DNA of 64,000 bases from Petunia secreta (GCA_029990175.1 JARKIP010000023.1:20603501-20667500), one strand, 5' to 3'. Positions 35,607 through 46,932 are shown, counted from the first letter of the stretch. Notes: generated by a model from the letters alone, not told the origin. A program made the numbers and translations.

Positions 35607-37371
35607 ATGGCATCTACGAGGAAGGCTAATAAATATAAGGGGCAAAATAAAGTTCAAAGTTCTCTCCTGCTTCTATTCATACTACTGCTCCTTTACCTCT
35701 TATTCTTCCTACATGTCTGTCATCTACATATCCTCCTACTTTTTCCAATACACCCCATATGGCTTACCCTGTCATACATTCTATGTCTTAATCCGACCCT
35801 CCATGTCAGTTTATTCCTACGCCTGGCATGCCACTTTCTTCTCGGAGTTATGTTGTTTGTCTGCATGGCATGAGCTCATCCATGCCTTCACCATCTTCCA
35901 TTCCATCACCATTCCCGTCATCATCTACTTCTATTGTATCTAGATTTCAGTTTGACGGCCCTACATCATCCCCATCCGTTGGTGCTTCTGTACCGCCTAG
36001 TGATCCGAGTAGATACATTAGTGAGCTTGGCACATTCGATACTCAAGGGAGGTTGAGGATTGCTCCTGAGGGACATTATAGGTAAATATTATTTTTGTTA
36101 TTTTTTAATTATTTAATATATTCGTAATTTTTAATTATTGAATATATTTATTAACACTAGTGAATTTTATGTAGTCTTATCCCTCAGACAAGGCTACACA
36201 CCTTGTTACAGAATGCATATGACTTAAAATTTATAGAAGCGTGGCCATCTTGGGGTAAGGTACCTTATCCCCGAAAGTTGGGGATGTTTGACATGTTTCA
36301 GTATTATATGTTTTATTTATTAATAATTTAGTAAAATATCACTTTTTTAATCTAATATTATTAATTATTTCAGCCAAAGTGTGTACGGCAACCATCCTAT
36401 GATCATAAAATGCGGAGCAATTTCCTCCTCAAGTGCTCAGATAGAGTCAAAGATTCCTTTTTATATGTTGGCAGAGCGGAAAGAAGCCCGATTGGATATA
36501 CCCGGAACCTTGTAACGAACTGATGCAATATTGGGGGAGTGAAGATTTTCATAATAAGATAGCCCAATGAAAGGCAGCTCGAGCCTCTGAAAAGGGTGGA
36601 TCGTTGCACACCGTAGGTTCAGTTAGTGCAGCGACTCAGCAGATGAGATTGGTAACTTATTTATTATATGTGTTCTTTAATTTAACTCTCATTAATATTT
36701 TCTCTAACTTATCCTCTTTATATTTTTTAGAAAAGGAAGAATGATGCACATTGACTATGCTCGAGTTCTTTAAGAAGAAGTATATATTTAAGGACAAAGA
36801 AGATAAAGAAGTGTGGGTCGAGGAGCGCGCTAGAAAAGCATATGTAAGTTATTAACTTCAAACTTGTTTTTATAATTCTTAAATATTTATATATCTAATT
36901 CTTATTATTAAATTTATTTCACGAGGAATATCTAGCAGTTTTTGAAGCGAGAAATGCAAGTCAGGCATCCGAATGTTGTAGCACTGCCCCAACTCAGCCG
37001 TCACTTGAGGAGGAAACATCACTACGGTTGGAGTTAATGGTGAGGTAAATAAGCGATGTGCATACGGTCATGGATCACAATAATCCTCGGGTCGTCTGAA
37101 TCCAGGTTTGATTTGCACTTACTCTTTTAGTTCTTCACTTAATCCATTGGTGGAAGTCTCGTTGCCCAATAAAATAGAAGTGCTAACGAAAGAGCGCGAA
37201 GAAGATCAAGAACGTACAGAGGAAAGTATGAAAGCGATGCACGATATGATGATGAACTTTTATGAAATAGAAGTCAAAAAAGAAAAAGGGAAAGAAAAAG
37301 GGCAAAAGCAAGAGCAAGAGCAAGAGCAAGAGCAAGAGCAAGAGCAATCGTCGATACAGTTTGTTGTGTGA
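35607..37371 (+). pseudogene. second CACTA gene (TNPA / Transposase_24 type) with introns
   Basis: A start at 35607 (MASTRKANKYKGQNK) follows an acceptor-like TTACAG. Exon-like pieces are a Ser/Pro-rich stretch with RLRIAPEGHYR (to 36085, donor GGTAAAT), EAWPSWGKVPYPRKLGMFDMF (about 36237-36300), then the diagnostic ARASEKGGSLHTVGSVSAA near 36575-36630. An EFFKKKYIFKDKEDKEVW piece with donor ATGTAAGT follows at about 36755-36850. The last piece, to a stop at 37371, ends in repeated Gln-Glu. The KGGSLHT motif is typical of plant Transposase_24 proteins, which bind subterminal repeats. AT-rich intervals between pieces look like introns. Some frame breaks remain. Confidence 0.75.
37305..37347 (+). 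repeat. (CAAGAG)n tandem repeat encoding Gln-Glu
   Basis: About seven units of the hexamer encode alternating Gln and Glu at the C-terminus of the second CACTA gene. Confidence 0.9.
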
Positions 37372-37689
37372 GTCTGACTCAAAGGAAATGGATTAGTAAT
37401 GAATTGTTGATGTTTTTAGATATATGTTTTAGACTTGTAGTTGTTTATATTTAACTTATTTGATTGTTAGACTTGTGGTTGGGTTAGTTAAACTTGTTTG
37501 TTGGTTATGAAGTGTTGATCTTATTTAACTTGTTAGACTTTTCGTTTAAAGGTAATAAGCTTTGTCTAACTTGTTGTTTAGACTTGTGTTAGATGTGTTA
37601 AAGAAATTAAGACTTATAGAAGCCTGTTGTTTTTTAGTTGCTGCATTGTATTGAATTGATAGGTGGTGGCGCTCTAATTGCAGGTTTTA

Positions 37690-38060
37690 ACAAGATTTCT
37701 AACCAATCCGGTTGAAAATTTGGGTAATTTTTTTTCCAGAAATTCTTAATTTCGACTGATTCGGTCGAATATTTGAAGAAAAAAAAATCCAGACATGAAC
37801 ATTTCTGATTGAATCGGTAAGAATCTGAAAAAACAAAAAATACAAAGAACAATACTGACTAATTCTGTCGAAATTTTTTTTAAAAAAATATTCTACTCAA
37901 GAACATATCCGACCAACCTCTGACCGCCTTTCGACCGCAAGAGCCGACTGATTCGATCAGAATCTTATTCGGACCAGCAATTATCCGACGGTCCATTTTC
38001 GGTCGGATCTCGGTGGCAATTGAGGATTTTCCGACTGATATCCAACCATTTTGGTGGTCG
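37690..38060. repeat. right subterminal repeats of CACTA element
   Basis: Repeated direct and inverted CGACTGATTCGGTCG-like motifs occur (for example 37750-37770, 37855-37872, 37945-37970 and 37985-38020). They match the motif type at the left end. Confidence 0.8.
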
Positions 38061-38084
38061 AAAAATACACAATTTATGTTAGTG

Positions 38085-40115
38085 TCCTATATAAAATCAG
38101 AGTACGAAGCACAAGTATCATTCAACTTGTAGCCACTGAACACAACCACCATGGATGGTTGAAAATAAGGGGGGAAGAGGAGAGTGAAAAGAAAGAAGTA
38201 GAATGAGGGGGGTGGAGTGCTGCTGGGGCAGTGGTTTAAAAGTAAAAAAAAATTCATTAGTAGTATTTAATAATTATAAATATTTTTCTTATATATAGAA
38301 TTTTTTATTTTAGTTACATGTGACAACCTTTTAGATGAAAATTATACAAGTCGCTATTTAATTAGCTCATTTGACAAATCATCGACGATTGCAACTCACA
38401 CATTTGGCTTATCTGACTCGAGTGCTCACGAGACACACTAATGACGACAAGGAGTATCTAGTTGGTCATTAGGTAAGTTGAGGTGCTTATATGGGAATTG
38501 AATACAACTTAAAGGGACCATCTATTTATTCTTTCTTTGATAAAGATCTATTTTTGAAAAATTTATGACCATTTCATCTTTCTCCTCAAATTACATTGGA
38601 AGCTAGGTTTTACATTTTAAACATAACTTTCGATCTATGTTTCTAGTCGATTATAGATGAGCCGAAGAGATCAACACAAAGAGAAATATAAATCGTATGT
38701 CATCAAATTTTATTCCAGCCAATGTCTTGGAATAAGCTTTTTCACATTTGGGGAGGTGGGCCTTGGTCCGGGAAGGGGAGAGATGATAAATTTTTGGCAT
38801 GTAAGTTCAAGAGAATTTCTAGCAATTCTTCTTTTATTCATCAAAGTCCATTTTAGGTTCTAATAATTTTATAACAACGGAGGAGGAGGGAGGATAGGAA
38901 GGGGGAATCATTAAATTTCATTTTGCTAATAGGAGAATGTTGATAGTAGGATATTAATAGGGTAATTTTCATAAATAATCACATAATAATAATAGGTTTT
39001 TCGCATTAAAACACACACAACTTACTTTTTATTTACTTAAAAATCACCCTGCTATTACTTTGATAACAAAATGGTCACAATGATCGAAAAATGTAATTTT
39101 TGATGGACTTAGTATTTGTTTTAAAAGACTTTTTAGTTAATTTTTTTTTCACTTTATCATATGATAGATTTTAGTATTTTTTCACCATTATTAATATATA
39201 TATATATATTTTTTAAATACGAAGCAGTATATGACAATATTTTTCAGATTCTTCTATTTTCACGAGAAAAGGTAAAAATTTGGTTCCGGCGAGGAAAAAA
39301 TACTCCGAAGATACTTTGGCTAGTAGCCTCTGTGAAGTCATGGTTAGATTCTGGTTTGGTCTATCGAGAGGAAGTGTATGTGTGCGTAGAAAGATAAAGA
39401 GGAGTCTTCCAGAGAGAGAAATATAAAAAGGAGAAGTTGCTACCTAATTGTGAAAAAATACTCTAAAGTACTCAATATTTCAAGACCAGACACAAATACA
39501 ATCGAGTCGCAAAAAAAAAAAAAAAAAAAAAAAAAATCCTATAGTACTTCTAGCAAAACCAAAATTCTGAAGATTTAGGAATAGTGGCAATTTCGTTCTC
39601 GATGACCATTTCACTTAACTTATTTAAGCAGTGTCTACTATCATTTGGGCACCTGAGGAAGTAACTTAAATGGAGATTATTATGATTTAAGAAGAAAATG
39701 GAATCGTGAACTACGACGGAGATGGAAACAACTCATTTTTCTTGATAGGAAAAAATAGAAAGAATTTTTTTTGTTAAGAGGATAAAATTATTTAAAAAGT
39801 TGATTAAGAAAATGAATATTTAAGGAATGATAAATTAATCAAATTATACTATTTTATATTAATGATAAACAGTTAAAATAATTATTACAAAAAAATTAAA
39901 GAAATGAAAGTAAGTGTAATATCATAAATTAAATTAGAGTTCTGAAACTACACTTAAAGAGATATACCTGAAATTATACCTTTAGTTTTCTAGCTACAAT
40001 GACTTCGGGAATAAATGGTGTAAGTTTAGTAACTTTATTGATATCAAATACATAAGTGGATTTAATTAATAATTTGATAAAATTATTTAATCATATGATT
40101 TATTAACTCTTCAAG
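38085..40115. other. AT-rich stretch between CACTA and Tat elements
   Basis: No supported gene. There is a 26-base poly(A) run at 39511-39536 and a short AT microsatellite near 39193-39209. The piece 39250-39400 has slightly better coding-like composition ending in a stop, but I do not recognise it. Confidence 0.4.
39511..39536 (+). repeat. 26-base poly(A) run
   Basis: An uninterrupted A tract that could be the tail of a retroposed sequence to its left; no flanking duplication was found. Confidence 0.9.
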
Positions 40116-40830
40116 TGTATTTCCTAAAACGTGTTTTTAGCTCAAACGATTAAATTTTTTGTTTTAAGGGCACAACTGATTCTTTTATATCAAGATGTTA
40201 GGCGTTTTATATTCAAATCTATCACGCTTAGACTAATCGGTAAGCAACCAATGAATAACTAGTTGAATTGCAATAATCAATGTGAAGTATGAAATAAGAA
40301 TGATAGTATAAAAAAGAAATAAAATAAAGAAATGACAATCTTATTGAGTAGGCGGTGTCGGCTCTAATGATAGCGTTGATGACAACAATGGAAGCGAGTA
40401 TGAGCTATTGTAGTATGTTGTATTATAGAAGAGTCTAAAGGGTACAAATAAGGGAATTAGGATATATTTATAACTATAGAGTCCCAGTTTAGTGCAAAAA
40501 AATCATTCCCACATATCTCTCAACAGGTAGATAGTACTGTTAGACATGATAAATTAAAGCTTAACCCCTTGAATCTCGGAGGTCATTGGAGCTGCGACCT
40601 TATCCGCTTGATTGTCCGTTTTGGCCTCCTCTGGAGTCTGAGTTTTCGGATGGGAACTCGATGAGTTTAGTCCGATTATGATCAATCATCCGGCCAAGCT
40701 AGGCTGAATTCATCCAGTCTCAGCCGGATCACTTTAAGCTGAGTCGTGTCCCGTCTCAGAAATTTACTCTAAGCTAGCCACATCATCAGACACTTGGAAA
40801 TATGAGTCCGATCTGATTTTGGCCAATACA
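40116..40830 (-). repeat. 3' LTR of Tat-type element
   Basis: It pairs along its length with 56007-56769, for example GGATGGGAACTCGATGAGTT in both copies. The boundary at 40830 is supported by the adjoining polypurine tract. Confidence 0.88.
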
Positions 40831-40833
40831 GAT

Positions 40834-40848
40834 AGCTCCTCCACTTGC
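40834..40848 (-). promoter_or_regulatory. polypurine tract of Tat-type element
   Basis: On minus, AGTGGAGGAGCTATC leads directly into the LTR start TGTATTGGCC. Confidence 0.6.
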
Positions 40849-41031
40849 CAAGTGAGTGTCTATACATGCTCGGAAAGTAGATGAAATTTTAAGCGAAAAA
40901 AAATGCAGCTGCATCTCTACCAAGTATTTCAAAATAGAGCTTGTCACTTCAACTTCCCCTCGTAGTTACGTGCTTGCCTACTTGCGGTCATTATTACTCG
41001 CCAGTTACCGAGGTAATGATGACTCTTTCTC

Positions 41032-41040
41032 CTATAAAAG
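41032..41040 (+). promoter_or_regulatory. plus-strand TATA box of the antisense accessory gene
   Basis: CTATAAAAG lies 200 bp inside the 3' LTR boundary, in the direction of the plus-strand accessory gene. A pyrimidine-rich leader follows and the first ATG context is at 41187. Confidence 0.5.
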
Positions 41041-41560
41041 ACAAGATTTGGCTTCCTTTGCACACTTTACTTTCTTCTGCTACTAGCTTCTCTCATAATC
41101 AGTAGAGTAATTTGATTATGCATCACTGACGCGATTTTTATTAGAATTTAACTGATAAACTTCCCTTTTTCTTTAACTTTCTTCAAATGCCTTCTGAAAA
41201 ATATCAAATTCCCTAAAATTGTAGGGTTGATACCGCCGTCACAAAGAGGACCACAGAGCAGAAAGTTCAAAAGTTGTTGTTACTGAATCTTTAGAGCCCA
41301 AGGGAAATGGTATGAAGAAGAAGACCAAAGGGTATGGTTAAGAGAAATCATACTTTGAACTTTTTCCCAAAGAATTCAATCTCAAAGATGAATGCAAAGT
41401 GAGTCCAAATAAGACAGGTCAAAATCACATTAAGAGGAATGTCCTCGTCAATGTTGTGATCTGCACCATCACACCGGGCTTTATCGAATGGATCCGGGAG
41501 TAATTTCAGTCTAAGGAGGGAGTGGTCGAGGTCATATTTCCACCAACTTCCATGACCTTT

Positions 41561-42256
41561 TGATGCGGGGCAAATCGAGCCTAAGCACTTACCATCAAGA
41601 GCCGGGATTGGAGGATACAAAGGACGAGAGGTCAAGAGCTTCGGGGAAGAGTTCGGGAGCATTTTGAAAATCAAAGAGTTGGATTCAGCAATGGGCGCTA
41701 CGCCCAAGAGAGGGGCTCTCCACCCACTAGCTCCGCCCACCCTGGGCGCTCGGCCTAAGTTCCACACTGCCCCAAAACGTAACAAGTCCAGGCGCTCCGC
41801 CTCCTTTTCCATGAAAACCAAGATGGAACTCTTTATTTAGCTTAGTATTATTTACTAGTTTGATCCTACGTGGTCTTTGTCATCTTATCCAACTTGTGGG
41901 TTTATTTTAGACTTTAATTAGAAGTGTAGAACATCTATAAATACTACACTTAGGTCATTAGATCATTAGCTAGATTTTGAGATTGAAGAATAGAACTTAG
42001 AAGAGTCTTGACCCTTCTTGTTTAAAGCTTGAAGCTCCGTGTACCCCGTTATCTTGGAACCGAGTGGATGTCATCCTAGTATTGATCCTCGTTAGGTTCA
42101 AGTTTCTTTCTCTCTCTCGGATATTCAATCATGGCTTGATTCGTTTATCCATTCTTTCTTATATTTCTGTTCTTCCCCGTCCCTACTTTTTTAGTTATCG
42201 TGTTTACTTTTTGCTTCCGCTACTTTTATTTGCCTCCGTATTTTTATCTCGTATCA
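41561..42256 (+). repeat. 5' LTR of nested element
   Basis: 696 bp, nearly identical to 46239-46932. It carries a GC-rich cassette with GGGCGCT and CCGCCC motifs at about 41690-41800. A minus-strand frame over it is chance. Confidence 0.93.
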
Positions 42257-42259
42257 GTT

Positions 42260-42270
42260 TGGTATCAGAG
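42260..42270 (+). promoter_or_regulatory. primer binding site of nested element
   Basis: TGGTATCAGAG, initiator methionine tRNA type, 3 bases after the LTR end. Confidence 0.88.
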
Positions 42271-42746
42271 AACGGCTCAGATTTGTTCCTACAAATCCCC
42301 GTCCTATTCATCTATCTCGTATCTTTACTTTATTGTTGTGGTTATAGTTCTTGAGAAAAGAAAAAGAAGAAAAAAATAGAAAAAGTTGAAAAAACACAAA
42401 AATATAGCTAAAATTTCGTGGATATTATGACCCATTCGATGATATGTATTGGGGATTGTTACTTGATGTTTACCCATTAAGTTGGTACCATTTTTACATG
42501 ATTTGGAGTTGTGGATTGGAAATCTGACGTTTGAAAACCCAACTTTGAAACCCTAGCTTGAAAGGCTATGAATCTTGATTGTGATTTTGTTATTGGATGT
42601 TTGATGCTAAAAATCATTGGGGATTGTTGGGAATAGTTCAATACAACTTTGGTTACCTTTGATTTTGAGAAACAAAGTGAACTCATCGAAAATTTTGGGT
42701 TGGAATTTGATATAACACGTTGCTGAAGAAGCTGAAGAACAGCTCT

Positions 42747-42881
42747 AGGCGGACCGCCTCACCAGCAACCCGCTCTCTGGACTATGGTCCAGGTGGACCA
42801 CCTCACCTGCTGGGCGGAGGGCCTCACCTGCTGGGCGGAGGGCCTCAATCTTTGGGCGGAGGGCCTCACCCCCTGAAGCTT
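42747..42881 (+). repeat. GC-rich tandem repeat in leader of nested element
   Basis: It starts with the palindrome AGGCGGACCGCCT (42747-42759), followed by about four imperfect ~21-bp units containing GGGCGGAGGGCCTCAC. The same GGGCG/CCGCC vocabulary fills the LTR cassettes. Confidence 0.85.
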
Positions 42882-43333
42882 GTTTCGGATAGTTTTTTCG
42901 TATGTTTTCGTGTTTCTTTTGCTTGTATTACTTCCGGCTAGTACTCTTTGAGTAATTGTCCTACTCTTCTAGTACTAGTTCATTGAGCTTATAGGACATT
43001 CGTGCGTAGTGGTGATTAGAATTCAAAGAAGATTCGTACAAAATTCATTGGCTTCAAGTGATATCGAGTCACATTAACTCCACTCTAAACCAATACTTGG
43101 ACGTACTAGTCGGTGATCTTAGCATTGTGGTTCCTAAGAGATAAGGGGGCATCTTTGGTTGGGGATTTGGGAGTATAAATCCTAAAAAGAGTGTTGAGTG
43201 CTACCACCAGAAAGTGAGGGAGAGCAAGTGAGGTTGTTTTGTACTAACTGTTTGCTTTCTTAAAATATCTTTTGCAGGTACAAGGAGCCATAAGGGAGGT
43301 TTGGATGGAAGTGGGAATGGTGAGGAAAGTGTA

Positions 43334-44408
43334 AGAGAGACTGAGTTAGTTTAAGCTTACCTTCGGGACATTATGACCGAGGTAAAAGCAATGAGTACTC
43401 AAGTCCAACACTTAGAGAACTATTGAGATGAATATGAGGGAAGGGATGGTTTGAGTAGCTCTAATGGTTGTGGAATCATGGAGGGTGGAGGAGGTTTCTA
43501 CCAAACTCCTATTTCAAGGAGCTCTTATGGGTTCTATGATGAGACTCCTTCCTCGACTTTCAACAACACATCTAATGTTGGAAGAGTGACGGGAAGTGGA
43601 CACTATTCTTGTGGTGTTGCCAGTAGTGGAGAAATAAGGAAGTACCCATCTCATGGTAGTGGCTCAAGTGAGACTACTATTGATGGGATATTTAAGAGAC
43701 ATTACTTAGATGATCTTTTAAGAAGAAGAGAGTGGTCCAAATTCATAGTGAGCCTTAATGAGAATCGTGGGTATGTGCTTCAAGTGGATGAAGGTGAATC
43801 AAGTTGGATTAGTCCTCTTGTAGTGAGAAGGTTGGGAATACCTTGTGTTGATGAAGTGGCCCGGGTAGTTGTTTCGCAAAGGAACTTTGAATAAGAAGTT
43901 GAGTGCAAAGTGGGTCCTTTAGAGAAATGTGATATTATGTTGGGAAAGCCTTGGCTTCTCCATAGATACTTCAGGTTCAACCACGACCTTGGCAGTTATC
44001 ATGTTTAAGCACAAGGAAAGTTGCAACTCCTCCTTCCTAGGAAAGAAGAAGTACAAGTAAGAAAGCCTACGAGCATGAGAGATAGTGGAACACCATTGAA
44101 AAGAAGTCCTATGATAGAAAGAGTGCAATTAAGAAGTCCTACAAACACAAGAAATGGTGGGACAAGTGCAAGAAAAGTGTTGACTTGTCAATAAGTTGAA
44201 CCCAAAACCACAAGCTCAAAAGCCAAGTGGTTCACCAATAAAGAAGAAGGAGACATCAAGTGACGAGTCTCTAAGTCCTAGATTCTACGTTGATGTAAAG
44301 AGTCCACCTACTCCGTCTATGGGCATTCTAGGGCCTCGTCCCAACTCGCCCGAATATGAGAGACAAAAGATTGAGAGGAGTAAAGGAGTAACCGGTGACA
44401 ACTCTTGA
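43334..44408 (+). pseudogene. gag/protease-like region of nested element
   Basis: An open stretch at 43451-43894 includes SSGEIRKYPSHGSGS, FIVSLNENRGYVLQV and PLVVRRLGIPCVDE. The next frame has KCDIMLGKPWLLHRYFRF (about 43917-43972), matching the conserved DILLGRPWLYDR segment at the end of gypsy protease and start of pol. The expected catalytic Asp-Ser/Thr-Gly is not visible. Small downstream frames are Lys/Ser/Pro-rich. Reverse transcriptase does not follow. Confidence 0.55.
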
Positions 44409-44489
44409 GTGGAAAAAGAAGAGGTTGTGTTGAGTGATGTGAGTGAGTTGTCACCACTCGAATCTACACTCGACCTTGAAAAGAAAATT

Positions 44490-44500
44490 GGGGGGGGGGG
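44490..44500 (+). repeat. poly(G) run of 11
   Basis: An uninterrupted G tract; such runs are prone to slippage and sequencing error. Confidence 0.9.
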
Positions 44501-44711
44501 AGAGGGAAAAAGAATCATTGAGAGTTAGCGCACCCTTTATTCTAACGTTAACTCTTTATCTTTTTCTTGTACTTGTGTGAGTACTTGTGTAGGTATTCTT
44601 GGAGGCAAACCGATGGAGCCTGAATCATGTTCCAAGATAGATGGGCAAGGTAAAGAATATCTGTAATGTGAGCTTCAAGGTGGATGAACTACCCATGGCA
44701 CTACAAGTACC

Positions 44712-45251
44712 TTGAGTGAACAAGATAGTGACTCAAGTGTAAATATTAGTTCTTCTTTCCATGAGCATATTTCTTCCTTGTCTTATGATAGTGTTTATGA
44801 AAACTCCATGCTAGTTGATGACTTGTATGGTTACAATGTGTTTGGAACTAGTGTAGAGTCTCTTGGTCAACTTGTGTGTGCATATGAACCACTAGTTGAG
44901 AGGATTGATAAGCCACATCATGATATGAGCCCGATATTCAATGAACCTCTCTTCAGTGAAGAGAGTGTAGTTGACCTTATTTGTGACCCTTGTTATGATA
45001 CACCACCAATTTTTGATAAAGGGGAAGATTAGTTGTTTAATCCTACCCTTGTTGATATAATTTCCTATGGTGGACCTATGTGTTATAGTGAGGATGGTAG
45101 TGACCTTGAGGAGTCCCTAGTGAATGAGATGGATAGGATTGTATTCGATAACTCCTCAAGTGTGGATGGTGACTCTAGTTTGGATGCCTCACCTTTGATG
45201 GGTAGTGGATTTGTTTTCACGAACCCTTTGTTTGAAGGGAATTTAAAATAG
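44712..45251 (+). pseudogene. acidic reading frame of unknown function in nested element
   Basis: Open from 44712 with one in-frame TAG at 45030-45032. Rich in Ser, Asp, Glu and Val (SYDSVYENSMLVDDLYGYN, VVDLICDPCYDTPPIFD, NEMDRIVFDNSSSVDGDSS). No enzyme motif is recognised. It occupies the position where reverse transcriptase would lie in an autonomous element. Confidence 0.5.
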
Positions 45252-45439
45252 GTGGTGATGTGTATCAAACTACAGAAGAGTTTGGGTTTAAACCTCCATG
45301 AATTGTTAAGCTTAACTCTATTGAAAATCCATTATTTGAAATCCCAAGGGAGATGAGAGACCTTGGTCTTGATTGTGATAGTCCATCTTCTAGTAGTCCT
45401 AATCTTGATTGTGTGGGCTATAATGATGAATAACCTATT

Positions 45440-46200
45440 ATGGAGTCCTTCCTTGGGAGTTTGTCTAGTGAAGCAGATTGTCTTGGAGGTGAATTTGGAG
45501 GTGAGAAGGTACCTCTCGGTGTGAGTAAGAGTGCTTCTAAGAAGAGGAGTGGAGTATTTGATGTTAGTTGTCGTTTGAATTATGTTGCTTACTCTATCTC
45601 ATATGTTGATCACACCTGGAGCGTTGAGCATGCCAAAGCCATTATGTCACCTTGTGAAAGAAATTTATTGAAGGATTCATGTGTTGGTTATGAGCTTAGA
45701 GATGATAGGGTTCTTGATTCCTTAATCTTGCATGTTCCGTGTCCTATTGATCTCTTTGCTTGTTATGGTGGTGAGTGTTTATCATTGTTGAGCCAAGAAC
45801 TTGTTGTTTCCTTTGGAGACCTATACTTTTATAGTGGTATTGATACTTAGTTCTATCAGAAAAGTGTATTTTCTACATCACTTGCACTCACTCTTGTTGA
45901 GCTTACCTACTTTTGTAGAGAGAAGTTTTGGTGTGTTAATGTTGAACTTAGGGATCATAGGAATTTTGATGGCTTGATCTTGCATATTATATACCCTATT
46001 GATATCTTTGTTGATTCTTATGTTGGGTAAACCATTCGGGAAGCCAAGTACTTGTTGTTTTCTTTGAAAACATGCGCTTTATAGTTGTTATTGATACTTG
46101 GCTATACCATAAGAGTGTATTTTCCACACTACTTGCATTAACCTACTCTTGTAGTAGGAGATTTGGCTTGTGCTTGTGTTTGGTTATAGGTCTTGATGGA
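45440..46200 (+). pseudogene. duplicated unknown coding segment in nested element
   Basis: An open frame at 45440-45850 continues, broken, to about 46190. Two related units follow each other. Unit 1 has LRDDRVLDSLILHVPCPIDL and QKSVFSTSLALTL; unit 2 has LRDHRNFDGLILHIIYPIDI and HKSVFSTLLALTYSC. Nucleotide similarity shows a tandem duplication of roughly 240-270 bp. The end GPNPFKNGRMMW, read in the proper frame, recalls the RTNPFQEGEDD tail typical of gypsy polyproteins just before the 3' LTR. Confidence 0.6.
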
Positions 46201-46238
46201 TTGATTTCGAGGACCAAATCCTTTCAAGAATGGGAGGA

Positions 46239-46932
46239 TGATGTGGGGCAAATCGAGCATAAGCACTTACCATCAAGAGCCGAGATTGGAGGATACAAAG
46301 GACGAGAGGTCAAGAGCTTCGGGGAAGAGTTCGGGAGCATTTTAAAAATCAAAGAGTTGGATTCAGCAATGGGCGCTCCGCCCAAGGGAGGGGCTCTCCG
46401 CCCACTAGCTCCGCCCACCCTGGGCGCTCGGCCTAAGTTTCACACTGCCCCAAAACGTAACAAGTCCAGGCACTCCGCCCCACTCCTAGTCGATCCGCCT
46501 TCTTTGCCATGAAAACCAAGACGAAACTCTTTATTTAGTTTAGTATTATTTACTAGTTTGGCTCACATGGTCTTTGTCATTTTACCCAACTTGTGGGGTT
46601 ATTTTAGACTTTAATTAGAAGTGTACAACATCTATAAATACTACACTTAGGCCATTAGATCATTAGCTAGATTTTGAGATTGAAGAATAGAACTTAGAAG
46701 AGGCTTAAACCTTCTTGTTTAAAGCTTGAAGCTTCGTGCACCCCATAAACTTGGAACTAAGTGGATGTCATCCTAGTATAGATCCTCGTTAGGTTCAAGT
46801 TTCTCTCTCTCTCGGATATTCAATCATGGCTTGATTCATTTATCCATTCTTTCTTCTATTTTTGTTCGTCCCCGTCCCTGCTTTTCTAGTTATCGTGTTT
46901 ACTTCTTGCTTCCGTGTTTTTACCCTATATCA
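46239..46932 (+). repeat. 3' LTR of nested element
   Basis: Near-identical partner of 41561-42256. The GC-rich cassette is at 46368-46502, slightly longer than in the 5' copy. Confidence 0.93.

Larger units (their letters stand above)
30431..38084 (+). mobile_element. CACTA (En/Spm) DNA transposon, complete ends, decayed genes
   Basis: The left terminus reads TACTACTAGAAAA (the first C of CACTA changed to T) and the right terminus ends TTAGTG; both continue inward to the shared inverted motif TTTTTCGACCACC. The 3-bp target duplication TCC is present on both sides (30428-30430 and 38085-38087). Inside are a TNP2-type transposase and a second TNPA-type gene, both on plus. Subterminal CCGACTGATTCGGTCGG-like motifs fill both ends. 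Size is 7.65 kb. Stops and frameshifts make it defective. Confidence 0.93.
41561..46932 (+). mobile_element. non-autonomous Ty3/gypsy-type LTR element nested in the Tat element
   Basis: The LTRs 41561-42256 and 46239-46932 are near-identical, beginning TGATG and ending TATCA. A Met-tRNA-type primer site follows the 5' LTR and a purine-rich AATGGGAGGA precedes the 3' LTR. Flanking 5-mers are CCTTT and CTTTT, a probable target duplication. The internal 4 kb holds a protease-like piece and acidic reading frames, but no reverse transcriptase, RNase H or integrase, so it must borrow enzymes. Its insertion split the surrounding accessory gene; the host reading resumes directly at 46933. Confidence 0.9.

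Noticed and set aside
41348..41821. 157-codon minus-strand frame
   Set aside because: It crosses the junction between the accessory gene and the 5' LTR of the nested element, so it cannot be an ancestral gene. A shorter relative in the 3' LTR is the same LTR sequence.
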